This document shows, piece by piece, positions 1 through 11,504 of a stretch of DNA of 64,000 nt. The notes under the pieces are model-generated. The model was not told the DNA's origin. It did no database searches and worked only from the letters and a program-made list of their open reading frames with translations. Every line of letters starts with the position of its first letter. Position 1 is the stretch's first letter. Source of the stretch: Oreohelix idahoensis (taxonomy: Eukaryota; Mollusca; Gastropoda; Stylommatophora; Oreohelicidae); NCBI GenBank assembly GCA_024509875.1, contig JAMPIV010017772.1, forward strand, positions 124,001-188,000, read 5' to 3'. A program made the position numbers and the translations under genes.

Positions 1-1590
1 GGAATGACTTGAAAAAGTGTGAATTTGATTAGTGTAACTTTTTTTTCTTCCTAGAACCAGTTAGCTGAACTTTTGGGACAAGCAGTGTATGTAACCCTCC
101 TGGATGTAAACCTGAACTATAGTTTATGGAAATTCTGCACATTTTTATTTCAGTGTCTTCTCTATAATTTTCTTTGCAATTTAATGATTGACGGGGAAAT
201 TATTCAGAAATAAAACTATAATTTGGAATTTTTTTTAAAAACAGCAAATGTTTCCACCTCCATTCCAACTCTTGACCTGTCATCCACACAAAACAAAGCA
301 AAATAAACATGACTATTATATTCAACCAGTTTAAAAACATTAGTTTAATATGTCAATTTGCTCAATAGAAGCATAAAATTGAAGAAATCAAACTCTAAAC
401 CTCAAATTAAAGCTGTCACAAATGCAATCGAACAACAGGAATGGTCTTTAAATAGTAAAAATATCATATTCCTATATAACAAATGCTCCCAGTGCACCTG
501 CAAAGTTAGATGACCTATCTAAACAATGACAGCTGTGCCAGTAGTTTCTCTTACACTCACAATGTCATATACAACTCACTCTCTATATTACCTATTCTAT
601 ATATTAAGTCTTGAAAGCCTGTTCATAAGACAAAAAAGTTTAATACTACGGTACAATTTTTTGGTTCAAATTTTAACATATCAGCTAATTTCTCTTACAC
701 TCACAATGCCATACATTATGTCTTGGGAATGTGTAAATATGTTTATTTAAAAAAAACGCACTTTAATACTATTATTTCTTTTTCTTGTCCAAAGTAAATC
801 TTAGTTATCTGCTAAACCAAACTAAACAAAGTAAAATAGAAAGAAGCTTGCCTCATAACACTGTAATCAAATACTGACTGTCATTAAAAAGTGCTTTGAA
901 CATGACGGATATAACAGAGAAAGACAACTTGAAAGACATTGATCGACTTGTTTTCACCTGACTAATTTTAACCTGAATGCAACAATTACAAACATTTAAG
1001 TAAAATTCGTGAGAAATTGCAGCAGTTTAACAGAACTTTTGTCTGGGTCATCCTACTTGTTGCAGCTGTATATGGGAGGTGCTGAGTGCAAGTAAACAGC
1101 TTCAGTCTTCCATAACTGAAAAAAGAAAATACATAAAAATGCACCAAGCAGAAAGTATTACGTAGCAGTTAGTTTACTGTGCAAAATACAGGTTGATCGC
1201 ATTTTTTCGCAGACTCAACTTATACAGATTCAGCTTTACTCTGATGGTTGACCAACTAGGTATTACATAACGCATTCGGGTATTTTTGATAAATACATTA
1301 AAGATTATTTATTAAAACTGAGCTATTCAGAGCGGCTTGCAAGGGCTATCACTTTATTTTAAGAATTCACATTTTTTTACTTTACATGGTTGTCCCCAGA
1401 ACCTAACTCTAGTGTAAGATGTGATCAAACTGTATATGTCTCTCTGTCTGGATTTAGGTAAATTTCACCTTTCTCTTACCAATGAAGAGAGCTTATGTAG
1501 TTTTCTGTGGCAAAGATATCAGGTCAGGGCAGGTTTTCCGAAATACAGAAAAAAATCGCATCACGTGCAGTGCTGCAATGAGGTATTGTT
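1..1590. other. Intergenic, no gene recognised
   Basis: AT-rich sequence with short open frames only and no recognisable protein similarity. The only structure I see is a perfect 20-bp direct repeat (545-564 and 689-708, TTTCTCTTACACTCACAATG), 144 bp apart. It could be part of an unrecognised gene's 3' end or intron; nothing supports that directly. Confidence 0.5.
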
Positions 1591-1920
1591 AGAATACCTT
1601 GCGGAACCCAAGACGCATCAAAAGTGAGGAATGCAGTCAGTGACCCATAGCTTGACTGCCTGCATCAGGGTCAGCGAACCAGAGCTGACCAAGACCCTAC
1701 TCCACCTCCAGGTGGTGGTCCTGGAAACAGGCTGCATCACTGCAGTCTGGCTGAGGAGTAGGGATCGAAGAGGGAAGGCAAACCCGGTCCCAAAAAATGC
1801 CGTGCAGAAGTCGGATGTGTCAGCCGAAAGGCACAAGTACTGCAGCTTCGCTGTAAACGGACACAACGCAACCAATGTCCTTTTTAGGACAAACGAGGAA
1901 GAAGAAGAAGAATACCTTGC
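1591..1920 (+). mobile_element. SINE with (GAA)n tail, copy 1
   Basis: A roughly 306-bp unit (1603-1908) is flanked by a 12-bp duplication, AGAATACCTTGC, at 1591-1602 and 1909-1920. It ends in a GAAGAAGAAGAAG tail. A second copy on the minus strand at 34217-34528 matches through most of its length, which defines the family. No coding capacity is credible: the open frames through it are not conserved between the copies. I see no clear tRNA-type A/B boxes, so the origin of the head is unknown. Just before the tail lies a hairpin, GTCCTTTTTAGGAC, which in the second copy reads CGTCCTTTTCAGGACG. The (GAA)n tail resembles that of the RNase H-bearing LINE at 7629-13182, which may mobilise it (inference). 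Confidence 0.8.
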
Positions 1921-2892
1921 ATGCACTGGAGATATTACTCAAAGGTGGCAACATAATGGTTATTTTCAACCACACTACCCTAACAGCCCTGTGCAATATC
2001 AGTCACCTGATACTGTGTAAATTGTTCAAGAATTCTATCAGAGCTGAAGTTTTGTGGAACAAGAGCTGTAAACTTACTTCTTTTCTGGATCCCTGAACAC
2101 TGTGTCATCCCGAGACAAGATTTTTCCAGAAGACAGGAACACAATACCTCAAAGCAGTTGATTACCATTTTGTTGAAGACTGTCACTCTTACAGCAATTC
2201 TCTCTTAAATGGTGATCTACTGAATGGTGGAGCATTTTCCTTGTTTCAGAGCCAGTCAAAATATCTTTGTCATCTTTGTGATAACTTTTCAACTTGTCCT
2301 ACACTTTCTCCATCTCTAGATCTGTCACAGCTAGGAGCAGAAAGCAGCTATGCAGGTCCTGGTTCAGTTACATGAATCGTTTCTCAGATGAAGAACCATG
2401 GGCTTTCTAGGCATAGGGGCACTACTACCTGGTCATAAACTGCGACTGTTAAAAAATGGCAAAAGGCCTTGTTGGTTCGTGACCTAAAAACGTTTAAATG
2501 CCTTTCATAATTTTTTTTTAAAACATATACCTTTCATCTTTATCTTCAGTTCATCGTGGAAGAAATTAATCAAGGGCTGCTACTGCTGGACAATCTTTCC
2601 AAGCATGTTCCTATACTTAGCCACCAAGTGCAAACGCATTTCAAACTTTCCTCCGGGTAATGTCATATTGGTCTTGAAGATCCTTCAGCTTAGTCTAGCA
2701 GTTTACACTCTTCTAGAAACAACAGTACACATCCACAATAATATCTCCACTTTGTGGCAGACAAGCAGTACCTTGGGCAGCAAAATACAGACTGTACCTT
2801 GCTAGGTATTAGACAAACATAAAGGTATGTTTTCAGGCACTCGTAAGAAATAAAGAAGTAGAACACTAGACAACAGAAAAACAACAGACGTG
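1921..2892. other. Intergenic, no gene recognised
   Basis: Nothing in either strand resembles a known protein, RNA or repeat family. The short open frames here lack splice context and similarity. Confidence 0.4.
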
Positions 2893-2990
2893 AGTGGCTT
2901 ACCCAGGATTCGAGCCCTGGACCTTCCGTACGACAACACCGCCTAGCTATACAAGCGAATCACACTATCCTCCCGGCCAGCTAGACATCC
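2893..2990 (-). mobile_element. tRNA-like SINE head (partial)
   Basis: Read on the minus strand, 2949-2938 gives TAGCTAGGCGGT, close to a Pol III A box. Positions 2920-2903 give CCAGG-GCTCGAAT-CCTGG, a T-arm-like stem-loop containing a B box. The spacing between the two boxes fits a tRNA-derived promoter. No TSD or tail was identified, so this is probably a fragment. A tRNA pseudogene is the alternative. Confidence 0.5.
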
Positions 2991-3286
2991 CCAAAAAAAG
3001 ATGCTTTGATGACCGGTCATTAGTGCGAAACGCAAGACAACACCAGAAGTTTACAATGGGCAGCTTAGCCTTATTAATGACGCAATCACTTCTGTCGTTC
3101 TCCTATTATACAGTATATGTCAGTCCACACAAGACAAAGACCTTGATACTGTGTCTAGTAAATGATAGAAGACTTAAGAACAGTAGTATAGAACAGAGGG
3201 TAGGTTTCTGATATTGTATAAACATTTATAATATATATGGAAGGGAAACCCGAGGCCTGTAAACAGTAAATAAATATTATTTACCT

Positions 3287-6200
3287 ATATTGCTAGGTCA
3301 CCCGTGTGTTACCGGGGCCCGAAAGGGGAGCAAAGAATAGTAACACTGTCCCCTGCCAAGCATGTCGTAGAAGGCGACTAAGGAGGGTTGGGCATGGGGC
3401 CGGTTACCCCATCCTGTAAAAAAAATTTAAACCACAAAAAACTTCAACAAATATGGACAAGTCAAATAAAGAAAATAAAACACAGCCATCCAAGACAGGG
3501 GAAGGTCCTCTCGTGGGGAGGCGTATGATGCAACACAGAGAAAGCCGAAAGGAGTCTGTGTTGCTGACTAACCTTCTTTCTTCTAGGAGAACTTCCAGAT
3601 TTGGCACCTGGAATGTTCGGACATTGAACGAACAAGGGAAAGTGGCACAAGTAGCAGCAGAAATAAGGGAATACAAAATCGAGGTTCTGGGAATGTGTGA
3701 AACAAAGTGGAAGGGGGTAGACAGGAAGAAACTCATCACAGGTGAATTGGTGCTGTCCTCAGGACACGAAGACGAAAGTTCACACCACAGTGAAGGGGTA
3801 GCTCTTATGTTATCTAAAGAAGCACAGAAAGCACTCATTGAATGGGAAGCTGTGGGACCCAGAATAATAACAGCTATTTTCAAAACAGCTAAAAAGAAAA
3901 TTCATGTCAATGTCATCCAATGTTATGCACCAACTAATGACAAAGAAGAGTCTGTGAAAGAAGCATTTTATACTAAACTACAGGAAATTATGGATAAAGT
4001 AAAAAGAAGAGACATCACAATTTTGATGGGTGACATGAATGCAAAGATAGGTACAGTCAATACCGGATTTGAAGAAGTCATGGGAAAACATGGGCTAGGA
4101 GTAATGAATGAAAATGGAGAACTATTCGCAAACTTCTGTGCTTCAAATCAACTGGCTATAGGAGGAAGCATGTTTCCACATAAGAGAATACACAAGGCAA
4201 CATGGATATCACCAGACCATAGAACAGAAAATCAGATCGATCATATATGCATAAAGAAGAAGTTTAGATCATCATTGCAGGATGTAAAGGTATATAGAGG
4301 AGCAGATGTGGCATCAGATCACCATCTTCTGATAGCCAAAGTAAAAATGAAACTCAAGAGATATGCAACAATGCAAAATTATAGACAACAGTTTAATGTA
4401 GGACAGCTAAGAAATCAAGAAACAAGAGACAAATTTGCGGTCACAGTATCCAACAAATTCCAAGTGCTCCAACAGTTGGAAGATGTAGAGAATACAGAAG
4501 ACTATTGGCAGCAGGTCAAAACGGTATGGAAGGAGACATGTGAAGAAATACTGGGGAAAAGGGAAAGACAACAAAAAGCATGGATAACAACAGAAACCAT
4601 CAATAAGATAAAAGATAGAAAAAACAAGAAAGCAGAGTTAAACACAAGCAAAACCAGAAGTTCCAAAGCCAAGGCTCAAGAAGTGTACACAGAAGCAAAC
4701 AAAGAAGTAAAAAGAAGTATCAAAAGAGACAAGAGGAAGTATATTGAGGAGTTGGCAAGAGAGGCAGAAGATGCTGCAGCCAAAGGAAATATGAGAGAAC
4801 TGTATAGCAGCACAAAGAAGCTAACAGGGAAATACAAGCAAACAAGTTGCCTCATAAAAGATAAGAATGGGAAACTGCTCAGCAATATACAAGAGCAAAT
4901 GAAGAGGTGGACAGAATATTTTGGGGACCTTCTCAATAGACCAGCTCCACAAAACCCGCCGGACATCCAGCCAGCAGAAGAAGAGCTACAAACTAACGGT
5001 GAAAGACCAACGAAGGAAGAAATAAAGAAAGCCATAAAGCTTCTAAGAGATGGAAAAGCGTCTGGACCTGATGGCATTCCAGCAGAGGCCATCAAAGCAG
5101 ATATCGACACGGCTACAGAGATGTTATATAAATTACTTGGTAAAGTCTGGGAAAAAGAAGAGATACCAGCAGAATGGAAGGAAGGATATCTGGTTAAGTT
5201 GCCTAAGAAGGGAAATCTACAAGAGTGCACAAATTATAGAGGAATAATGTTACTATCAGTGCCAGGAAAGGTATTGAACAGGATTATCCTTGAGAGATTA
5301 AAGGAGTCCATAGACAAGAAATTGAGAGATGAACAAGCAGGTTTTCGACAAAACAGATCATGTACAGACCAGATAGCCACTTTGAGAATAATAGTTGAAC
5401 AAAGTCTGGAATGGAATTCACCACTATACATCGGATTTGTGGACTACGAAAAAGCATTTGACAGTGTGGACAGAGAATCACTTTGGAAATTGATGAGGCA
5501 TTATGGAGTTCCCCTGAAGATCATTAATTTAATAAAGAAAACCTATGAAGACATGACGTGCAGAGTTCTTCATGAAGGACAGCTTACAGAACCATTTGGG
5601 ATAAGAACAGGAGTGCGACAGGGATGCCTCTTGTCTCCATTTCTTTTCTTGCTGGCAATAGATTGGGTTATGAGATCATCGACAACACACAACAGAAATG
5701 GAATCCAGTGGACTCTGACTAAGCAGTTGGATGATCTGGATTTTGCTGATGATTTGGCTCTCCTGTCCCATAACCGTAATCAGATGCAGGACAAATTGAA
5801 AACACTCGATGAGAGGTCACAGCAATTGGGTCTGAAAATACACAGGGAAAAGACAAAAATAATGCGAATAAATGCAGGTAATGAAAACAGGGTTGAACTT
5901 GAAGAAACGCCAATACAAGATGTAGAATCATACACATATCTTGGCAGTAATATAGACAAAGTTGGAGGGACAGACAGCGATATCAAAATAAGAATACAAA
6001 AAGCAAGAGGAGCTTTCATTGCATTGGGAAATATATGGAGATCAAGAGAAATAGGATCCAACACGAAAATAAGAATCTTCAACTCAAATGTGAAGTCAGT
6101 CCTATTGTATGGCTCGGAGACATGGAGAACAACAAAGACAACAACCAAAAAGCTACAGACTTTCATAAATGGGTGCTTGCGTAGAATAGAGGGATTAAAA

Positions 6201-6541
6201 TGGTATGACAAGGTTACCAATGTGGAACTGATGACAAGAACTGGACAAGTGCCAGTGGAACAAGAGATGAGAAGAAGACGATGGCGATGGATAGGACACA
6301 CACTGAGGAAACCTGTTGATAGCATTACAAGGCAGTCCTTGTTCTGGAACCCCCAGGGCAAGAGAGGCAGAGGAAGACCAAGAAGTACATGGAGAAGAGA
6401 GTTGGAAACAGAGGTGAAAATGATGAGGAGAACATGGAAAGAACTTGAGATGATGGCACGTGACAGGAGGACTTGGCATGTGTTTGTTGAAGGCCTATGC
6501 TCCTTTGGGAGTGGAGGGTTATGATGATGATATTGCTAGGT
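3287..6541 (+). mobile_element. Full-length RTE-type LINE, family 1
   Basis: A complete non-LTR retrotransposon (3299-6529, 3,231 bp) lies between 12-bp target duplications, ATATTGCTAGGT at 3287-3298 and 6530-6541. A short GC-rich 5' UTR of about 155 bp leads to one ORF. The element ends in a (TGA)n tail with no separate 3' UTR, because the stop codon is the first TGA of the tail. Single ORF, APE endonuclease, no RNase H and a trinucleotide tail are typical of the RTE clade. Degraded relatives of this family lie on the + strand at 41850-42110, 44240-44815 and 57546-57780. Intact ORF and perfect TSD suggest a fairly recent insertion. Confidence 0.9.
3453..6524 (+). CDS. RTE LINE endonuclease-reverse transcriptase (1,023 aa)
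   Basis: An intact ORF of 1,023 codons. The N-terminal apurinic-type endonuclease (about residues 50-300) shows GTWNVRTL, ETKW, YAPTND, GDMNAKIG and, near its end, SDHHLL. The reverse transcriptase (about 500-800) has the palm motif FADD after the conserved DYEKAFDSV and GVRQGC segments. A C-terminal thumb-like region contains RRWRWIGHTLR and a basic GKRGRGRPR stretch, common in this clade. There is no RNase H domain. It nicks target DNA and reverse transcribes its own mRNA at the nick (target-primed reverse transcription). The start at 3453 is the first in-frame ATG after the 5' UTR. All visible catalytic motifs are present, so the copy may be competent; expression is unknown. Confidence 0.9.
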   Translation: MDKSNKENKTQPSKTGEGPLVGRRMMQHRESRKESVLLTNLLSSRRTSRFGTWNVRTLNEQGKVAQVAAEIREYKIEVLGMCETKWKGVDRKKLITGELVLSSGHEDESSHHSEGVALMLSKEAQKALIEWEAVGPRIITAIFKTAKKKIHVNVIQCYAPTNDKEESVKEAFYTKLQEIMDKVKRRDITILMGDMNAKIGTVNTGFEEVMGKHGLGVMNENGELFANFCASNQLAIGGSMFPHKRIHKATWISPDHRTENQIDHICIKKKFRSSLQDVKVYRGADVASDHHLLIAKVKMKLKRYATMQNYRQQFNVGQLRNQETRDKFAVTVSNKFQVLQQLEDVENTEDYWQQVKTVWKETCEEILGKRERQQKAWITTETINKIKDRKNKKAELNTSKTRSSKAKAQEVYTEANKEVKRSIKRDKRKYIEELAREAEDAAAKGNMRELYSSTKKLTGKYKQTSCLIKDKNGKLLSNIQEQMKRWTEYFGDLLNRPAPQNPPDIQPAEEELQTNGERPTKEEIKKAIKLLRDGKASGPDGIPAEAIKADIDTATEMLYKLLGKVWEKEEIPAEWKEGYLVKLPKKGNLQECTNYRGIMLLSVPGKVLNRIILERLKESIDKKLRDEQAGFRQNRSCTDQIATLRIIVEQSLEWNSPLYIGFVDYEKAFDSVDRESLWKLMRHYGVPLKIINLIKKTYEDMTCRVLHEGQLTEPFGIRTGVRQGCLLSPFLFLLAIDWVMRSSTTHNRNGIQWTLTKQLDDLDFADDLALLSHNRNQMQDKLKTLDERSQQLGLKIHREKTKIMRINAGNENRVELEETPIQDVESYTYLGSNIDKVGGTDSDIKIRIQKARGAFIALGNIWRSREIGSNTKIRIFNSNVKSVLLYGSETWRTTKTTTKKLQTFINGCLRRIEGLKWYDKVTNVELMTRTGQVPVEQEMRRRRWRWIGHTLRKPVDSITRQSLFWNPQGKRGRGRPRSTWRRELETEVKMMRRTWKELEMMARDRRTWHVFVEGLCSFGSGGL

Positions 6542-7628
6542 ATACTTCAAGCTGCCTTTCCTCAACAAAAGTGAACACTCCTTTTTAAATACCAGTCATC
6601 ACACTAACATTTTCACGGTCAATTCTTCCAAGGAATATTATGGATGGCAAATTCCCTGTCATTTGATATAATAACTGGCCAGTAGCAGACATCTGACATT
6701 CATGAAGTGAAAGTAGTTTGTACTGACCATACCCCTGCAAACCTGAATAATTAAAGGTAAACTGTCTCTTATGTCACTATGCTAAATGGCAACCTATGAA
6801 TTTGGCTGGCTAAATCTGCCAGTCATTGCCAACATTTTTATATGATGGCAGCTGTCTTTTAACATCAATACTTGAAACTAAATGGGGGGTAAGTAGAAGT
6901 TGCTGGGACCATCTAAAATACTTCTATTTATCAGAAATTCTGCTTATCAGAAGTTTACTCAAAGATGGACATTTGCGGTTATAAGAAGTAAAGCACGAAG
7001 CAATTATTTTAACCATTCACATACAAGTATTTCAAATTTTAATGCTCACTTCTGCATCTTTTAAAGTTTTAAAACACAATTTAATGAAGCCTAAAATATT
7101 TCCTGGTAGCTTAGGTGCAAGTGTCAAAGCGTTCTGAATGGTATTGTCCTACTAACTAATCTCAAATCCTGTACTAAACAATTCTGGAGTCGAGAGACAG
7201 ACAGTTTTCAGCAATGGATCACTTGGAGCAGAAAATGAATGAGTTATTGCCCAAGGAAAATCTACATCATGTATTTTTAACTGGGAAATACTGTTTAAAC
7301 TTGTTCAATCTTTACAGACGGCAGTGGTTAGGTTTAGCAATATCTAAACATATATGAAAAACATATAAAACATGTACAAAGTATTTTAAAGCCAAAACAC
7401 ACTAATAATTAACAACTACAAATTTCATATGTTAAAAACGTATTTACTTGAATTAGGCTGCTGTAAATATATATTTTTTCAACCAGTCATAAATACAGTT
7501 TTGGGCAGTTGGTTTATTCTAAGCGACCCACAAAATTACAACTATTGGAAATGTAGGTCAGGAACTGGTAAAGGTCAGTTCTTTTTCACTTTGCATATGA
7601 CAATAGTTTCAGGATATCCCCCCCATGT
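6542..7628. other. Intergenic, no gene recognised
   Basis: AT-rich spacer between two LINEs. A short open frame at 7429-7692 runs into the LINE tail and has no recognisable similarity. Nothing else is seen. Confidence 0.4.
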
Positions 7629-7666
7629 TCTTCTTCTTCTTCTTCTTGCGATCGCATCTTTGATGA

Positions 7667-10600
7667 TTACACCGTCAGACGAGTTCTCATGATGAATTCG
7701 ACTGTTGTTTGAAGTTCCTCTTTAACTCCATATAGCTTTGAGTTTAGTGTTGAGTCATTGGGCCAGTATATCTTTCTTAACTGGTCATACAGAGGACAGT
7801 CCTGTAGAACATGCTCAGCCGTTTGTTCGTTTAATCCACATGTGCACAGTGGTGAAGCAGACAATCGTAGCTTGTGCATGTGTTTATTCAGTTTGTTATG
7901 CCCTGTCCTGAGGCGAAAAATAGTTATCTGTCCCTGCCGGTCGAGAGTGTGATAGTCGTCTTTGGGTTGGTTCTGTTCTCTTCTGATAGTCTGGATAGCT
8001 CTCTTTTTCTCAAAGTATGTGACTTCATTATCTTCTTGTTCACATTCTCCTCCCTTTTTTGCAAGTTTATCTGCCTTTTCATTTCCGGGTACACCACAAT
8101 GAGATGGTACCCACTGAAGTATGGTTCTCTTTTTGGCAGCTACCTTGTTTAGTTCATTTCTCAGATGCGGGAGTTTACCACCCTTGAGAGCTTGCAGGAC
8201 AGACAGTGCATCTGTGAGGATGACTACCTGGTGGCAGTCAGAGTTGGTGTTATAAATCATATTTGCAGCTTGCTCTAGAGCTTGAACCTCAGCTGTATAG
8301 TTGGAACAGAATTTACCAGTCTCATAGTGATTGTCAGGATATGAGATAAAGATACCGGCACCTCCATTCCTAACAGCATTAGTTGCTGATCCATCTGTAT
8401 AGGCATGTATCCATGATTGATCGGGATAGCTTTCTTGGATCATACTCAATGTAGCAGTTCGTTTTTGCAGATCATTATACTCACATCCACTTGTGAGACC
8501 ACTGACTGATGTATTAATTTGGAGGGCACTGCTGGCCTGCTCCCATGGTACAGGGTATAGGGTGGGCTTCAGTGGTGTTGTCTTCATGGATAGGTCTTCT
8601 TGATGCTGTCTTATAAGTCTTTTCCCCCGATGCACAAAGCTGCTACGCTTTAGACGTCCCAATGCCAGATCATCTAGTCTTGCCTTCATTGGGTGCATTG
8701 GCATACTGTTGTACTTTTCCATCTGGATCATGGTTTTTGTGTCTCTTCTATGGGACAATGTCTGTAATCCAGCAACCTTCTGCATCTCTGTTATTGGTGT
8801 AGTTTTCATGGCTCCTGTAATGAGCCTGAGAGCTTGATTTTGCACCTTGTCCAAAGACTGCAGATGTGAGTTAGCAGCTGATGACCATGCTGCTGAGCTA
8901 AACTCTAAGTGTGGTCTTATTACTCCATTATAAATCTTCTTTAGATTTCGTTCATTTGCTCCCCAGTTGGTACCTGCTAATTTTCTGAGTATGCCTAGTC
9001 GTCTTCGGGCCTTTCCTTCTGCATTTTCAATATGCTTATTCCATGTAAGCCTTTGGTCAAATGTCACCCCAAGATAGGTGGGGTAGCTTTCTTCCTTGAT
9101 CACGGTTGTCCCTAGGTGTATGTTAGCTGATTTGTCCTTGGGGGCGAGGGAGAACAGTGTTGTGGAGGTTTTGTCTGTGTTTATTGTGATAAGCCATTTC
9201 TCTGCCCATGACACTAGCATGTCTGCTGCCCGCTGCATTCTATAATTTGCTGTGGTGACATTTTCATCAGCGCACCAGAGTACTAGGTCATCTGCATATA
9301 AGGCAGCTTTAACTCCTGCAGGGAGATCTTTCACCAGGTCATTGATGTAAACAAGGAAGAGTGTTGGGGAAATTACTCCTCCTTGAGGTACCCCCTGATG
9401 GAGCAACACTTTTCTGCTCTGCAGACCGTCAAGAGTGACTCTAGTTCTCCTGTTATGCAAGTATGACTGGATCCATTTCATCATGTTGCCTTGGATTCCA
9501 CTTCTCCTAAGTTTTGCAATGAGGCCATCTTTCCACACCTTGTCAAAGGCCTGCTTGAAGTCGACCCAGATCGTTAGGACCTTTTTCTTCTCCTGGAAGG
9601 CATCTTCTATTGCTTGAGACAAGTAAGTAACTTGGTCTTCTATACTGTAGCATTCTCTAAATCCAGCTTGTTCCGGCACCAGGATCTGCTCAGACTCTAA
9701 ATACCATTTCAATCTGTGGTTGACTATTCGCTCCATAGTCTTCCCAACACAGCTTGTGAGACTGATTGGCCGGTAACTTGCAGCCTCGGTCTTACATTTC
9801 CCTTTCTTTAGTATGGGTATTGTGATGGCTTCTCTCCATACTTGGGGTACCGTTCCTTTCAACCAGCTGTGGTTGAATATCTCAAGCAGTTTTGTCTTTG
9901 CTGCTGAGCTCAGATTTACTAGCATTTCGTTGCTGATTTTGTCTGGGCCGGGTGACTTTTGAAGCTTAAGCTTGGAAATAGCCTTCTGTAGTTCTCCTAG
10001 TGTGATGGGTTCCCTCATTGGGGCAGGAGTATCTGTCTGTCCCATGGTTGCCAGTATTTCTTTTCTTATCTCTCTCTGATGATCTATGTTAATGGGTAAG
10101 TTGCTTTCTGAACTGTATCTTCTAGCAAACAAGTCTGCAGCTTGTTTTCCTCTGAAAAGTTTGCCACCTTCATCCAATGTGATAGTCTGCCTAGGTGAGG
10201 AACGCTCTTCATTTAGAGACTTGACTAATCTCCAAAGTTTCCTGCCGTCTTTCTCAAGGTTCAGCGATGCCGTTTTAGTTCTCCAGCTTTTCCGTTTTTC
10301 TTCTAGCTTTGTTCTCTGAAACTCTGCTACAGCCTTTTTCCATTTGTTGTGAGTTTCAAGTGAAGGCTGAGACTCTGCGTCCTTTCTAGCCCTGTCCATA
10401 GCTTCCTGACGTTCTTGGAGTGTGCTGGACCAGTATGGTATGTAGTTACGCCGGCATCCTTTGGGAATGGTTTCTTTTGCAGCTTGTAGTATGCATCTGT
10501 TGAAGTCTTTTACCACTTCATTAATGTCTCTGTTCTGTACCTTGAGGGTAGACAGCAGCGTGTTCACCTGATGCCTGAATAAACCCCAGTTGGCTTTTTT

Positions 10601-11504
10601 GTAGTTCCATCTTGTAATGGCTGGGCCTGTACTGAGAGTTGCACTCTGGACAGTAAGAAAGATTGGGCGATGGTCGCTTCCCCCTAGTTGGTCTCCTACT
10701 TCTACTAATAGATCCAGCTATATCTGGTGTGGAGAAGGCAAGATCTGGTGTTGAAGTTGTGTGCCATCCTCTGGAGTAGAAGGTAGGAGTATCTGTGGCA
10801 TTATTGACTAGGATTAGGGAGTGATCATCTTGCCAAGTTTCAACCTCTTCACCTCTGTGATCCAGATGGTTATAGCCCCAGCTCTGGGAGTGGCTATTAA
10901 AGTCTCCAACTGCTATAAAGTTGGTGGCTGGTACCTGTATAGAGCTGAGACTCAGGGGTTTGTTGTTCGGACAGTAATAGTTCAGGAGTTCTATTTCCAT
11001 CTTGTCTACCTTTATCTGCAACAGCTGATATTCTGCTCCATCCATGAAGGTTTTCCTTTCGTGTGCAGGAATGTTATTCCTTACAAGAGTAAGTACTCCT
11101 CCTTTTCGTCTATCTTTTCTGTCGGATCTGAAGCATTGATATCCCCTTATTTTAAAGGTTTGATCTGCTTTCAAGTGAGTCTCTTGGATACAGCAAACAC
11201 TGACTTGCTTCTCATACAAGATGTTTTCCAGCTCTGTCTTTTTGCTGTATCCAGCCTGCTTGCTGTTCACTCCCTCTGCATTCCAGTGCATCATGACAAG
11301 TGGCACTCTGGGTTTCTCTTTTTCTGTTTTGTTTTGGTCAGTAGTTCTCCTCCGCCGTCTGCTGACTCCACAAGACGGTCTAGAGGGTCCTCCAGTAGCT
11401 GAGGGTGGGCTCTGTCGAGGCTCAGAGCCCGGCACTGCACCTGCCTGGTGGAGCTCCACAGGGCGAGCACCAGTACGAGATTTATTTGACGGTGTACTCT
11501 CCAT
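7667..11504 (-). pseudogene. LINE ORF2: endonuclease, RT, RNase H, one frameshift
   Basis: Two overlapping open segments form one ORF2. Positions 11504-10521 encode the endonuclease start (QETHLK, GDFNSHS). Positions 10567-7667 encode RT and RNase H, in another frame. The frame changes near 10705-10715: the terminal endonuclease motif GSDHRP is readable only in the downstream frame. RT motifs include FRECYSIEDQ, VPQGG and the palm YADD. RNase H shows YTDGSA, then an E in TAEVQALE, a D in LTDALS, and WVPSHCGVPGNEKAD. The tail has a CX(1-3)C-HX4C-type cysteine motif (CTCGLNEQTAEHVLQDC). With one small indel the copy is only recently inactivated. It ends about 40 bp before the tail. Confidence 0.88.

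Noticed and set aside
1631..2020. 129-codon frame and its minus-strand counterpart as genes
   Set aside because: Both run through the SINE at 1603-1908; the second SINE copy does not preserve the frames.
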